Of a DNA stretch of 14,366 bases, positions 1-7,232 are shown in pieces. Below the pieces are notes generated by a model, which was not told the origin of the DNA, ran no database searches, and was given only the letters and a program-made list of their open reading frames with translations. Position numbers and translations under genes: made by a program. The DNA comes from Tropicimonas sp047971885 (GTDB taxonomy: Bacteria > Pseudomonadota > Alphaproteobacteria > Rhodobacterales > Rhodobacteraceae), in the NCBI RefSeq assembly GCF_047971885.1, contig NZ_JBKEAE010000148.1, positions 1 through 14,366 of the forward strand, given 5' to 3'. Position 1 is the stretch's first letter. Every line of letters starts with the position of its first letter.

Positions 1-55
1 CCTGCTCCTTGATCATCCCGATGATCTGCGCCTCGGTGAAACGGCTGTTCCTCAT
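1..55 (-). CDS. IS3-family transposase OrfA, N-terminus only (runs off the window)
   Basis: The minus strand starting at the ATG at 55 encodes MRNSRFTEAQIIGMIKEQ before the window ends. This is the typical beginning of IS3-family OrfA, the helix-turn-helix protein (Transposase_8 type) that binds the element ends and is fused to OrfB by frameshifting. A good ribosome binding site (GAAGGAGC) lies a few bases upstream of the ATG. Only 18 codons are visible, so it cannot be told whether the element is intact. The family match is by eye on a short but characteristic stretch. Confidence 0.72.
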   Translation of the reverse strand, partial: MRNSRFTEAQIIGMIKEQ

Positions 56-121
56 TCGTCTGCTCCTTCGCGGTTGGGCAGACTCTACATCAGACTGAGG
101 GAACTTCCGGGGGGCAGGTCA
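1..121 (-). mobile_element. IS3-family insertion sequence, left end
   Basis: The orfA start at 55 lies 66 nt inside a putative element end. Read on the minus strand, the terminus begins TGACCTGCCCCCC at 121, which fits the TG...CA rule and the G/C-rich ends of IS3-family elements, and the leader length is usual for the family. The opposite end and any target duplication are outside the window. The boundary at 121 is therefore an estimate. Confidence 0.55.
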
Positions 122-147
122 GTTGAGTTGGTGTTGAGTCGCGGGCT

Positions 148-163
148 TGGTATTATGATACCA
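148..163. repeat. Perfect 6-bp inverted repeat with 4-nt centre
   Basis: TGGTAT and ATACCA flank the centre TATG. It lies between the IS3 end and the 3' side of the initiator tRNA gene. There is no T-run on either side, so it is not a convincing terminator. Its shape resembles an operator for a dimeric repressor, for example the operators in front of toxin-antitoxin genes, but no such gene is present. An ATG follows at 165 and opens a frame of only eight codons before a stop. Confidence 0.4.
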
Positions 164-207
164 CATGACCGATCAAGCCGTAACGCACTGATATAGATGC
201 TAGATTT

Positions 208-284
<77 letters not shown>

Positions 285-296
285 CCAAGAGCCGCT

Positions 297-325
297 TATC
301 TAGGCCCGGTTGAGAGCGGCCGCAA
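297..325 (-). promoter_or_regulatory. Sigma70-type promoter of the initiator tRNA gene
   Basis: On the minus strand TTGCGG (320-325) and TAGATA (297-302) are separated by exactly 17 nt, and the -10 box lies 12 nt before the first base of the tRNA. Spacing and position fit a stable-RNA promoter with a very short 5' leader. The site overlaps the region that a longer hydrolase frame would cover, which argues for the downstream hydrolase start at 457. Confidence 0.6.
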
Positions 326-391
326 GGGGAAAAGCGACTGGCCGACACAAAAACATCACATGCCGGGATTGCCGGTTTCTGAACGGTGCGC

Positions 392-420
392 TTGGGTGTC
401 GGGGATCGGCGTGCTATCTG
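392..420 (+). promoter_or_regulatory. Possible promoter of the membrane hydrolase gene
   Basis: TTGGGT (392-397) and TATCTG (415-420) are 17 nt apart on the plus strand, about 37 nt before the chosen ATG at 457. Both hexamers are imperfect, so this is only a candidate. No other good pair was seen between the divergent tRNA promoter and the gene. Confidence 0.3.
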
Positions 421-456
421 CATGCTATCCGGTTATCGGCTAAATCGGGGTCTTGC

Positions 457-2133
457 ATGGCTGAAATGGATGGGCGCTCGTCAGGTTCCGGCAGGCCGGG
501 GGAGGGATGGGGGCTCAGGGCACCGGGAATCGTCGTGGCCGCGCTGTGTTTCGGGGCGGCGCTGACGCCGTCGCTTCTGCCGCGCGATCCGGTGATTCAC
601 GGTGTGCTGGGCGGTGTGGTGGCGGCTCTGGGATACTGGGTCGCGACATATGCCTACTGGTTCTGGAAATTCCTTCAATTGCCGTTACCCGACCCGCAAC
701 GCACACGGGCGCTTCGCCTGGTTTCCGCCGGCGTGGCGGTGGTTATCGCCGCGGCGTTTCTTTCCCGAGCGGCGGAGTGGCAGAACGTGACGCGGGCGAT
801 CATGAATCTCGGGCCTGTCGAAACGCCGCAGCCGCTCAGGCTTGGCGCGGTGGCGCTCGGTGTCTTTCTGGTGATGATTCTTCTCGGGCGGATAGTCGGG
901 TTTCTGATGTGGCGGTTCGACGCGTTGCTCAAGCGCTTTCTCCCGCCACGCATCGGCTTGTTCCTGGGGTTCGTGCTGGCGCTCTGTCTGGTGTGGACTG
1001 CGGTGGACGGGGTATTCGTCCGCCGCGTGCTCGAGGCGGCGGATGCCTCGTTCGAGGCGGCGGATTTACTGATCGAGCCCGATACGGAAAAACCCGACGA
1101 TCCGCTCAGGACCGGCAGTTCCGATTCGCTGATCCGGTGGGAGGAAATGGGCAGGTGGGGGCGAAGCTATGTCTCCAGGGCCCCCACCGCAGAGGAGATC
1201 TCGACCTTTGCGGGTGAAGGTGCAATGGACCCCGTCCGCGTCTATGTCGGGCGGCGTTCCGCCCGCACGCCGCAGCAGCGCGCCGATCTGGCCCTGAAGG
1301 AACTGATCCGTGTCGGTGGATTCGATCGCAAGGCGCTTGTCGTCATGGTGCCGGTCGGTACCGGCTGGATGGACCCCGGTTCGCACGATGCGTTCGATTT
1401 CATGCTCGGCGGCGATTCGGCCACGGTTGCGGTGCAGTATTCGTACCTGACGAGTTTCCTGTCGATCACCCTGCACCCGGAGTACGGGATCGACCAGGCC
1501 GGCGCGCTGTTCGACACGATCTATGAGCACTGGACAAACCTGCCCGAAGATTCCCGGCCCGCGCTCTATGTGCACGGCCTGAGCCAGGGCGCCTTCAACT
1601 CCGAGATGACACTCCGCCTGCTCGATCTTCTGGAGGACCCGATCGACGGGGCGTTCTGGGCCGGGTCTCCGTTCCTCAGCCCCATGTGGGCACAGATGCG
1701 CGACAACCGTCAGCCGGGCAGCCCGGCATGGCGCCCGCGCTGGGGCAACGGATCGCTCGCGCGGGCGCTCAACCAGCAGGGGTTCGACCCGCTGATAACC
1801 GGGGACTGGGGGCCGATCCGGCTCGCTTTCCTGAACTACGGCAGCGATCCGATCGTGAATTTCACCTTCAGCAGCGCCATTCGCCCGCCCGACTGGATGA
1901 AGGCGCCGCGCGCGCCCGATGTGTCCGACAGGCTGCCGTGGATTCCGGGGGTCACGATGTTCCAGATCGCGATGGACATGATCGTATCGCTTCAGGTGCC
2001 ACGGTTCGGCCATTTCTACATCGCGCCGGATTATATTGACGGATGGGCTGCGGTGGTGCAGCCCGAGGGGTGGAACGGTCAGCGCGCGGCAGCGCTCAAG
2101 GATATCTTCGCGCATCGCCCGCCGCCGTGGTGA
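457..2133 (+). CDS. Integral membrane alpha/beta-hydrolase (Abhydrolase_9 family)
   Basis: A 558-residue protein of the family pairing an N-terminal membrane domain (Abhydrolase_9_N) with a C-terminal hydrolase domain (Abhydrolase_9). The N-terminus carries the family signature LTPSLLPR (residues 37-43) and about five hydrophobic segments (roughly 22-42, 48-72, 87-103, 128-151, 166-186). The C-terminal half has the nucleophile elbow GLSQG with Ser376; Asp464 (YGSDP) and His519 (RFGHF) are plausible partners of a triad. The substrate is unknown; an esterase or lipase-like role at the inner membrane is inferred. The frame is open from a TTG at 310, but that start lies over the tRNA promoter and its first 49 residues have no family character, so the ATG at 457 is preferred; no strong ribosome binding site precedes it. 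The next gene follows after 6 nt. Confidence 0.85.
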   Translation: MAEMDGRSSGSGRPGEGWGLRAPGIVVAALCFGAALTPSLLPRDPVIHGVLGGVVAALGYWVATYAYWFWKFLQLPLPDPQRTRALRLVSAGVAVVIAAAFLSRAAEWQNVTRAIMNLGPVETPQPLRLGAVALGVFLVMILLGRIVGFLMWRFDALLKRFLPPRIGLFLGFVLALCLVWTAVDGVFVRRVLEAADASFEAADLLIEPDTEKPDDPLRTGSSDSLIRWEEMGRWGRSYVSRAPTAEEISTFAGEGAMDPVRVYVGRRSARTPQQRADLALKELIRVGGFDRKALVVMVPVGTGWMDPGSHDAFDFMLGGDSATVAVQYSYLTSFLSITLHPEYGIDQAGALFDTIYEHWTNLPEDSRPALYVHGLSQGAFNSEMTLRLLDLLEDPIDGAFWAGSPFLSPMWAQMRDNRQPGSPAWRPRWGNGSLARALNQQGFDPLITGDWGPIRLAFLNYGSDPIVNFTFSSAIRPPDWMKAPRAPDVSDRLPWIPGVTMFQIAMDMIVSLQVPRFGHFYIAPDYIDGWAAVVQPEGWNGQRAAALKDIFAHRPPPW

Positions 2134-2139
2134 ACCGGG

Positions 2140-3021
2140 ATGCGTAGGATGATGATATGGATCGCGGCAGGGATTCTGGTGGCCGTCGGGGTCGCGGCGC
2201 TGGTGGGGTGCAATACCTATCTGCGCTATCAGGGCCGGACCGTCGCCCGGGTCGAGCCGCAGACGCTGGCCGGAATGCTGCGTCCCGGCTATCGCGTCCG
2301 GCTGCCCGATGGCGACGGGCCGTTTCCCACCGCGTTGTTGTTCTCCGGCTGCGACGGGCCGAAGGACAGTCTGGATTTCTGGTCCGATACGCTCAACGCC
2401 ATGGGCTGGGGCACGGTTGTCGTCGACAGCCACGGACCGCGCGGTTACGACCGGGCGCAGATCTGGCGCCTGATCTGTGTCGGGCAGTTGCTGACGGGGG
2501 GTGAGCGGGCGGGCGATATCGCCGTGGCGATCGACGATGTGCGCGCCATGCCCGGAGTCGATCCGGACAACCTGGTGCTGATCGGCGCCTCCCACGGCGG
2601 ATGGTCGATCCTCGACCTGCTGTCGCTGCGCGACCGGGGCCGTCTGCCCTTCAACCTGAGCCGCTGGCCCGACAGCATCGCGGCGCGCGGGCTGGAGGGC
2701 GTTCGCGGCATGATCCTGCTCTATCCCTATTGCGGAATGGGCAGTCAGGTTTCGCGCCATGGCTGGGCCGAGGATATTCCGGCCCTGTTTCTGCTGGTAG
2801 AGGGCGACAGCATCGCCGACGAGGATTCGTGCAAGGGCGTCGCCGGGCGGATGCGGCAAAGCGGCAAGGACATCGAGGTGCATGTCCTTCGCGATGCGAC
2901 GCATGGCTTCGACCAGAAGGAAAAGAACTTCATGAGCACGCTTGAATTCTCACCCGAGGCAACTGCCGAGGCAGTAGGATACGCGCGCCGCTTTCTCGAC
3001 CGGGTTGTCGAAGGGCACTGA
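2140..3021 (+). CDS. Dienelactone hydrolase-like protein with lipoprotein-type signal
   Basis: 293 residues. The N-terminus is a hydrophobic helix (residues 5-23) ending in LVGC with Cys24, which fits a lipobox, so the protein is probably exported and lipid-anchored; an uncleaved signal anchor is the alternative. The rest is an alpha/beta-hydrolase of the dienelactone hydrolase type, with nucleophile motif GASHGG (Ser151), a likely acid at Asp223 in VEGDS and His255 in DATHGF. The family cleaves esters or lactones with a serine or cysteine nucleophile; here it is serine. The substrate is unknown. It starts 6 nt after the membrane hydrolase gene and is probably co-transcribed, suggesting that both act on the same envelope-side substrate. 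ATGs at 2149 and 2152 are alternative starts that keep the signal. Confidence 0.78.
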   Translation: MRRMMIWIAAGILVAVGVAALVGCNTYLRYQGRTVARVEPQTLAGMLRPGYRVRLPDGDGPFPTALLFSGCDGPKDSLDFWSDTLNAMGWGTVVVDSHGPRGYDRAQIWRLICVGQLLTGGERAGDIAVAIDDVRAMPGVDPDNLVLIGASHGGWSILDLLSLRDRGRLPFNLSRWPDSIAARGLEGVRGMILLYPYCGMGSQVSRHGWAEDIPALFLLVEGDSIADEDSCKGVAGRMRQSGKDIEVHVLRDATHGFDQKEKNFMSTLEFSPEATAEAVGYARRFLDRVVEGH

Positions 3022-3318
3022 GCATCCGGGCAGGAACCTGCGGCCCATGCCCGGGGTTGAAGGTTCACTCCGCGGATAGAGTCCGGCTGTGAGCGGTCCC
3101 AAACGCTCCGTCCGCGCCTCGCCGTTCAGAAAAGACCGCTCGTGTAGCAGGTTTCCGTGCGACGCTGGAATCGCCTCGCGCGGCCGGCTTCAACCTGCCC
3201 CGGCGCTGCCGGCCGCCGGCAAGGCGTGGGGTGATGGTGGATTCGAAAGGGGTTGGGCCGCCGCAAGGCTTGCAACGCGCGATGCGTCGTAACAGACTGC
3301 GGGAAAAGGGAGGATCCG
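3022..3318. other. Intergenic region between the hydrolase pair and the nucleoside operon
   Basis: About 300 nt without a convincing gene. Short open frames exist on both strands but lack ribosome binding sites and family character. It holds a possible terminator hairpin at its left end (3026-3054) and the GGGAGGA ribosome binding site of cdd at its right end. The promoter of the nucleoside operon should lie here, but I found no hexamer pair with proper spacing. GC-rich short palindromes such as GCCGGCCGCCGGC near 3210 are present. Confidence 0.5.
3026..3054 (+). terminator. Weak candidate terminator hairpin after the hydrolase pair
   Basis: CCGGGCA (3026-3032) pairs perfectly with TGCCCGG (3048-3054) across a 15-nt loop that itself contains CAGGAACCTG. 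It starts 5 nt after the stop codon of the hydrolase gene. There is no T-run behind the stem, so intrinsic termination would be inefficient. Confidence 0.3.
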
Positions 3319-3723
3319 ATGCCACGCGCGGAACTGATCGCGGCCGCACGCGCCATACGTGAAAACGCCTATGTCCCCTATTCCCGCTTCAAGGTTGGCG
3401 CGGCCCTGCGTACCCCCGATGGTGCGGTGTTTGCCGGCTGCAACGTCGAGAACGCGGCCTATCCCGAAGGCACCTGCGCCGAGGCCGGAGCAATCGCGGC
3501 GATGGTGGCTGCAGGCCGGTACCGGATCGCCGAAGTTGCGGTGATCGCCGACAGCCCGACGCCGGTGACACCCTGCGGCGGTTGCCGGCAAAAGCTGCGC
3601 GAGTTTGCGATCTCGGGCGAGATGCCGGTAACCATGGCTACGCTCGACGGGGGTGAGCTGACGCTGACGATTGCCGAACTGCTGCCCGGCGCCTTCGGGC
3701 CGAACCACATGCAAAAGGCGTGA
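3319..3723 (+). CDS. cdd: Cytidine deaminase
   Basis: 134 residues, the length of the small tetrameric zinc deaminases that convert cytidine and deoxycytidine to uridine and deoxyuridine. The zinc site is complete: Cys53 and the proton-shuttling Glu55 in TCAEAG, then Cys86 and Cys89 in PCGGC, at the same numbering as the Bacillus subtilis enzyme. The substrate loop FKVGAAL and the CNVENAAYPEG segment are also present. The residue after CAE is Ala where many tetrameric enzymes have Arg. The start is fixed by GGGAGGA 5 nt before the ATG at 3319; the frame is open upstream without another ribosome binding site. First gene of the salvage operon; deoA begins 4 nt after the stop. Confidence 0.95.
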   Translation: MPRAELIAAARAIRENAYVPYSRFKVGAALRTPDGAVFAGCNVENAAYPEGTCAEAGAIAAMVAAGRYRIAEVAVIADSPTPVTPCGGCRQKLREFAISGEMPVTMATLDGGELTLTIAELLPGAFGPNHMQKA

Positions 3724-3727
3724 TCCG

Positions 3728-5038
3728 ATGGAAGCCAGGCATATCCTCGCAACGCTGCGAAAGGGGGAGGCACCCGGCCCGGAGGAGCTTGCGTGGTTCG
3801 GCGGCGCCATCGCAACGGGGGCGGTGAGCGACGCGCAGGTCGGCGCCTTTGCCATGGGTATCTGCCGCACACCGCTGCCGGAGGAGGCGCGCGTGGCGCT
3901 GACGCTGGCAATGCGCGACAGCGGCGAGGTGATGCGGTGGGAGCTTCCCGGCCCGGTGGCCGACAAGCATTCGACCGGCGGCGTGGGCGATTGCGTCTCG
4001 CTGCCGCTTGCGCCGGCGCTCGCCGCCTGCGGCGCCTATGTGCCGATGATCTCGGGGCGCGGGCTGGGCCATACGGGGGGCACGCTCGACAAGCTCGAAT
4101 CGATCCCCGGCTATACTGCCGAGGTCTCGCGCGACCGGTTGCGCGGGATCGTGGCCGAAACCGGCTGCGCCATCGTTGGTGCCAGCGCCGATATCGCACC
4201 GGCCGACAAGCGGCTCTATGCGATCCGCGACGTGACCGGCACGGTCGAGAGCATCGATCTCATCACCGCGTCGATCCTGTCGAAAAAGCTCGCGGCGGGG
4301 CTCGACGCGCTGATCCTCGATGTCAAATGCGGCTCGGGCGCCTTCATGAAGGACAGGGCAGGAGCCGGGGCGCTGGCCGGCTCGCTGGTCGGCACCGCCG
4401 AGGGCGCCGGTTGCCGCACCGGTGCGCTGATCACCGACATGGACGCGCCGCTGATCGGATCGGCGGGCAACGCGCTCGAGGTTGCCGAGGCGATGAAGAC
4501 GCTGACCTGTGAGGCGATATCGGAACCGCTGTGGGATCTGACCGTCGCGCTTGGCGGGGCGCTGCTGGCGCTCTGCGGGCTTGCCGGTGATGCCGCGGCC
4601 CGGGAAGCCCGGATCGGGGCGGCGCTGCGTTCTGGCGCCGCGGCCGAGACGTTCGAGCGGATGATTGCCGCACTCGGCGGGCCGGCGGATTTCGTCGGTG
4701 CCTGGCGGCGCTATCTGCCGGCAGCACCGGTCGCACGGGCGGTTTTTGCCGAACACCCGGGAAAGGTTGCTGCGATCGATACCGAGACGATCGGGCGCGC
4801 CGTGGTTTCTCTGGGCGGCGGGCGCCTGCGCGAGGGCGATGCGCTCGATCATTCGGTCGGCTTCTCGATGCTTGCCGGTATCGGCGAGACGGTGGACCGC
4901 AACATGCCGCTTGCCGAGGTGCACGCCGCCACCGAGGCGGCGGCGGACAGGGCGGCTGCCGCGCTGCGCGCGGCCTATCTGGTGACGGAAAACGGCGCCG
5001 ACCCGGCGCCACTGATTCAACAAAGGATCAACGCATGA
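3728..5038 (+). CDS. deoA: Thymidine phosphorylase
   Basis: 436 residues, close to the 440 of E. coli DeoA. The enzyme splits thymidine and deoxyuridine with phosphate into the base and 2-deoxyribose-1-phosphate. The phosphate-binding segment DKHSTGGVGD is at residues 79-88, and the family signature SGRGLGHTGGTLDKLE at 109-124. A Lys- and Gly-rich segment LDVKCGSGAFMK around residue 200 is also typical. The ATG at 3728 follows cdd by 4 nt. The stop overlaps the deoB start in an ATGA (5035-5038), which implies translational coupling. A pyrimidine-nucleoside phosphorylase of wider specificity belongs to the same family, but length and context favour thymidine phosphorylase. Confidence 0.95.
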   Translation: MEARHILATLRKGEAPGPEELAWFGGAIATGAVSDAQVGAFAMGICRTPLPEEARVALTLAMRDSGEVMRWELPGPVADKHSTGGVGDCVSLPLAPALAACGAYVPMISGRGLGHTGGTLDKLESIPGYTAEVSRDRLRGIVAETGCAIVGASADIAPADKRLYAIRDVTGTVESIDLITASILSKKLAAGLDALILDVKCGSGAFMKDRAGAGALAGSLVGTAEGAGCRTGALITDMDAPLIGSAGNALEVAEAMKTLTCEAISEPLWDLTVALGGALLALCGLAGDAAAREARIGAALRSGAAAETFERMIAALGGPADFVGAWRRYLPAAPVARAVFAEHPGKVAAIDTETIGRAVVSLGGGRLREGDALDHSVGFSMLAGIGETVDRNMPLAEVHAATEAAADRAAAALRAAYLVTENGADPAPLIQQRINA

Positions 5039-6249
5039 GCCGTGCCTTCCTTGTGGTCATGGATTCGGTCGGATGCGGCGGCGCGCCGGACGCGGACCGC
5101 TTTTTCAACGACGGTATGCCCGATACCGGCGCCAACACGCTCCTGCACATTGCCGAGGCCTGCAACGAAGGCCGCGCCGAGAATGGCCGCAGCGGCCCGC
5201 TGAGCCTGCCGGTGCTGGACGAACTGGGACTTGGCGCGGTGATCCGGCTGGCCTCGGGCGGCGAGGCGCCGGGGCTCGGCGCTGTGCCCGCCGGAACGTG
5301 GGGTGCGGCGACCGAGACCTCGCCCGGCAAGGATACGCCCTCGGGGCACTGGGAACTGGCCGGCGTGCCGGTGCCCTGGCAATGGCACTATTTCCCCGAC
5401 ACCTCCCCCGCCTTTCCCGAATCGCTCACCCGCCATGTGTGCGAACTGGCGGGCACACCGGCGATCCTCGGCAATTGTCACGCGTCGGGCACCGAGATTC
5501 TCGAGCGACTGGGAGCCGAGCACATGCGTACCGGCTGGCCGATCTGCTATACTTCGGCCGACAGCGTGTTCCAGATCGCCGCGCACGAGGAAATCTTTGG
5601 CGAACCGCGCCTGCAGGAGCTTTGCCGGCGCCTTGCCCCGATGCTGCACGAGATGAAGGTCGGCCGCGTCATCTCGCGCCCGTTCATCGGCACCTATGCC
5701 GAGGGCTTTGCCCGCACCGGGAACCGGCACGATTATGCCATCGCACCGCCCGAGCCGACCCTTTGCGACTGGGTGCAGGAAGCCGGCGGACGGGTGCAGG
5801 CGGTGGGAAAGATCGGCGATATCTTCTCGATGGAAGGTATCGACGAGGTGCGCAAGGGCCCCGACGCGGTGCTGATGGCGCATCTGGCCGATCATGTCGA
5901 ACGCGCGCCGGACGGCAGCCTGACCTTTGCCAATTTCGTCGAGTTCGACAGCCTCTATGGCCACCGGCGCGACGTGTCGGGATACGCCCGCGCGCTGGAA
6001 TGGTTCGACGAGGAGATCGCCCGCCTGATCGACCGCCTGCGTCCGGGCGACCTGATGGTGATCACCGCCGATCACGGCAACGATCCGACCTGGGCGGGAA
6101 CCGATCACACACGCGAGCGTGTTCCGGTTCTCTGCGCCGGGATCGGCAGCGGCACAGCGGGTCAGATCGCCTTTACCGATGTCGCCGCCAGCATCGCCGC
6201 ACATCTCGGCGTGCCGTCCTTCGGGCCGGGGCGGAGCTTTCTTGCATGA
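5035..6249 (+). CDS. deoB: Phosphopentomutase
   Basis: 404 residues, the normal length. It interconverts (deoxy)ribose-1-phosphate and the 5-phosphate, passing the sugar released by DeoA to central metabolism. Metal ligands of this alkaline-phosphatase-superfamily enzyme are all visible: Asp10 in VVMDSVG, Asp305 and His310 in FDSLYGH, Asp346 and His347 in TADHGND, and His358 in GTDHTRE. The phosphorylated threonine is probably Thr101 in GKDTPSGHWE. Translation starts inside an ATGA shared with deoA, with AAAGGA 7 nt upstream. The stop overlaps the add start in a second ATGA at 6246-6249. Confidence 0.96.
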   Translation: MSRAFLVVMDSVGCGGAPDADRFFNDGMPDTGANTLLHIAEACNEGRAENGRSGPLSLPVLDELGLGAVIRLASGGEAPGLGAVPAGTWGAATETSPGKDTPSGHWELAGVPVPWQWHYFPDTSPAFPESLTRHVCELAGTPAILGNCHASGTEILERLGAEHMRTGWPICYTSADSVFQIAAHEEIFGEPRLQELCRRLAPMLHEMKVGRVISRPFIGTYAEGFARTGNRHDYAIAPPEPTLCDWVQEAGGRVQAVGKIGDIFSMEGIDEVRKGPDAVLMAHLADHVERAPDGSLTFANFVEFDSLYGHRRDVSGYARALEWFDEEIARLIDRLRPGDLMVITADHGNDPTWAGTDHTRERVPVLCAGIGSGTAGQIAFTDVAASIAAHLGVPSFGPGRSFLA

Positions 6250-7232
6250 AATCGCTGCCCAAGGTGGAACTGCACCTGCATCTCGAAGGTGCCGCGCCGC
6301 CCGCCTTCGTGCGCGGACTGGCGGCGGAAAAATCCATCGACCTGCGCGGCATCTTCGATGAGCGGGGCGATTACGCCTATGACGGGTTCATCGATTTCCT
6401 GCGCGTCTACGAGGCCGCAACCGCGGTCCTGCAAAGCCCCGAGGATTACGCGCGCCTTACCGCCACGGTGCTGGCGGAACTTGCCGCCGAAGGCGTGATC
6501 TATGCCGAAACCTTCGTTTCTCCCGATTTCTGCGGCGGCGGCGATCTGGCTGCCTGGCGCGAATACCTCGCCGCCATGCACGAGGCCGCCCGGCGCGCCG
6601 AGGTGGTGGACGGCATCGTTCTGAAGGGAATCGTCACGCCGATCCGCCATTTCGGCCCCGAGCGCGCCAGGGCGCCGGCGCTCTGTGCCGCCGAGACGGC
6701 GGGCGATTTCATCACCGGTTTCGGGCTGGGCGGGAACGAAAGCGTCGGCCGGCCGCGCGATTTCGCCTGGGGCTTCGACTGCGCCCGCGAAGCCGGTCTG
6801 CGCCTGACCTGCCATGCCGGCGAATGGGCCGGGCCCGACAGTGTACGCGGCGCGGTCAGGGATCTGCGGGTCGAACGCATCGGCCACGGCGTGCGGGCCA
6901 TCGAGGATCCGGCGCTGGTCGGAGACCTTGCCGAACGCGGGATCGTACTCGAGGTCTGTCCGGGTTCGAACATCGCGCTCGGCCTTTTTCCGGACTGGAA
7001 ATCGCACCCTGTGGCGCGGCTGCGCGAGGCAGGGGTACCGGTCACCGTCTCGACCGACGATCCGCCCTTCTTTCACACGACGATGACGCGCGAATACGAG
7101 CGTCTTGCGGCGGCCACGGGATGGGACGAGGCGGAATTTCGCGCCATCAACCGGGTTGCCGCCGGGGCCGCGTTCTGCGATTCCGATACCCGGGATGCGC
7201 TTCTGAAGAGACTGGAAAAGCCCGATGTATGA
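6246..7232 (+). CDS. add: Adenosine deaminase
   Basis: 328 residues of the adenosine/AMP deaminase family, a zinc TIM barrel that hydrolyses (deoxy)adenosine to (deoxy)inosine. Zinc ligands His10 and His12 lie in VELHLHLEG and His190 in CHAGE, with the catalytic Glu193. His214 in RIGHGVR and Asp271-Asp272 in STDDPPFF complete the active site. Some close relatives act on adenine or other purines; the substrate is assigned from operon context and the STDDP form of the motif. The start is in an ATGA overlap with deoB, and the last 8 nt overlap the start of upp. Confidence 0.88.
   Translation: MKSLPKVELHLHLEGAAPPAFVRGLAAEKSIDLRGIFDERGDYAYDGFIDFLRVYEAATAVLQSPEDYARLTATVLAELAAEGVIYAETFVSPDFCGGGDLAAWREYLAAMHEAARRAEVVDGIVLKGIVTPIRHFGPERARAPALCAAETAGDFITGFGLGGNESVGRPRDFAWGFDCAREAGLRLTCHAGEWAGPDSVRGAVRDLRVERIGHGVRAIEDPALVGDLAERGIVLEVCPGSNIALGLFPDWKSHPVARLREAGVPVTVSTDDPPFFHTTMTREYERLAAATGWDEAEFRAINRVAAGAAFCDSDTRDALLKRLEKPDV

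Noticed and set aside
40..43. GGKGLR in IspA as a possible active-site defect (residue positions given)
   Set aside because: The conserved elements of the motif are the GGK and the last Arg, which are both present; the variable position between them explains the Gly.
310..456. 49-codon N-terminal extension of the membrane hydrolase from a TTG start
   Set aside because: It overlaps the initiator tRNA promoter, has no ribosome binding site and no family-like sequence; the conserved membrane domain begins after the ATG at 457.
1066..2904. Long minus-strand open frame of over 600 codons opposite the two hydrolase genes
   Set aside because: It is a GC-rich antisense shadow, low in hydrophobic segments and without recognisable motifs, while both plus-strand genes have clear catalytic motifs.
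3089..3292. Short frame between the hydrolase pair and cdd
   Set aside because: It has no ribosome binding site or family resemblance and is Arg/Gly/Ala-rich like other shadow frames.
5073..6245. Open frame running through deoB in another frame and continuing into add
   Set aside because: Only the part after 6246 (add) is real; the upstream part is an Arg-rich frame shadow of deoB, not a fusion protein.
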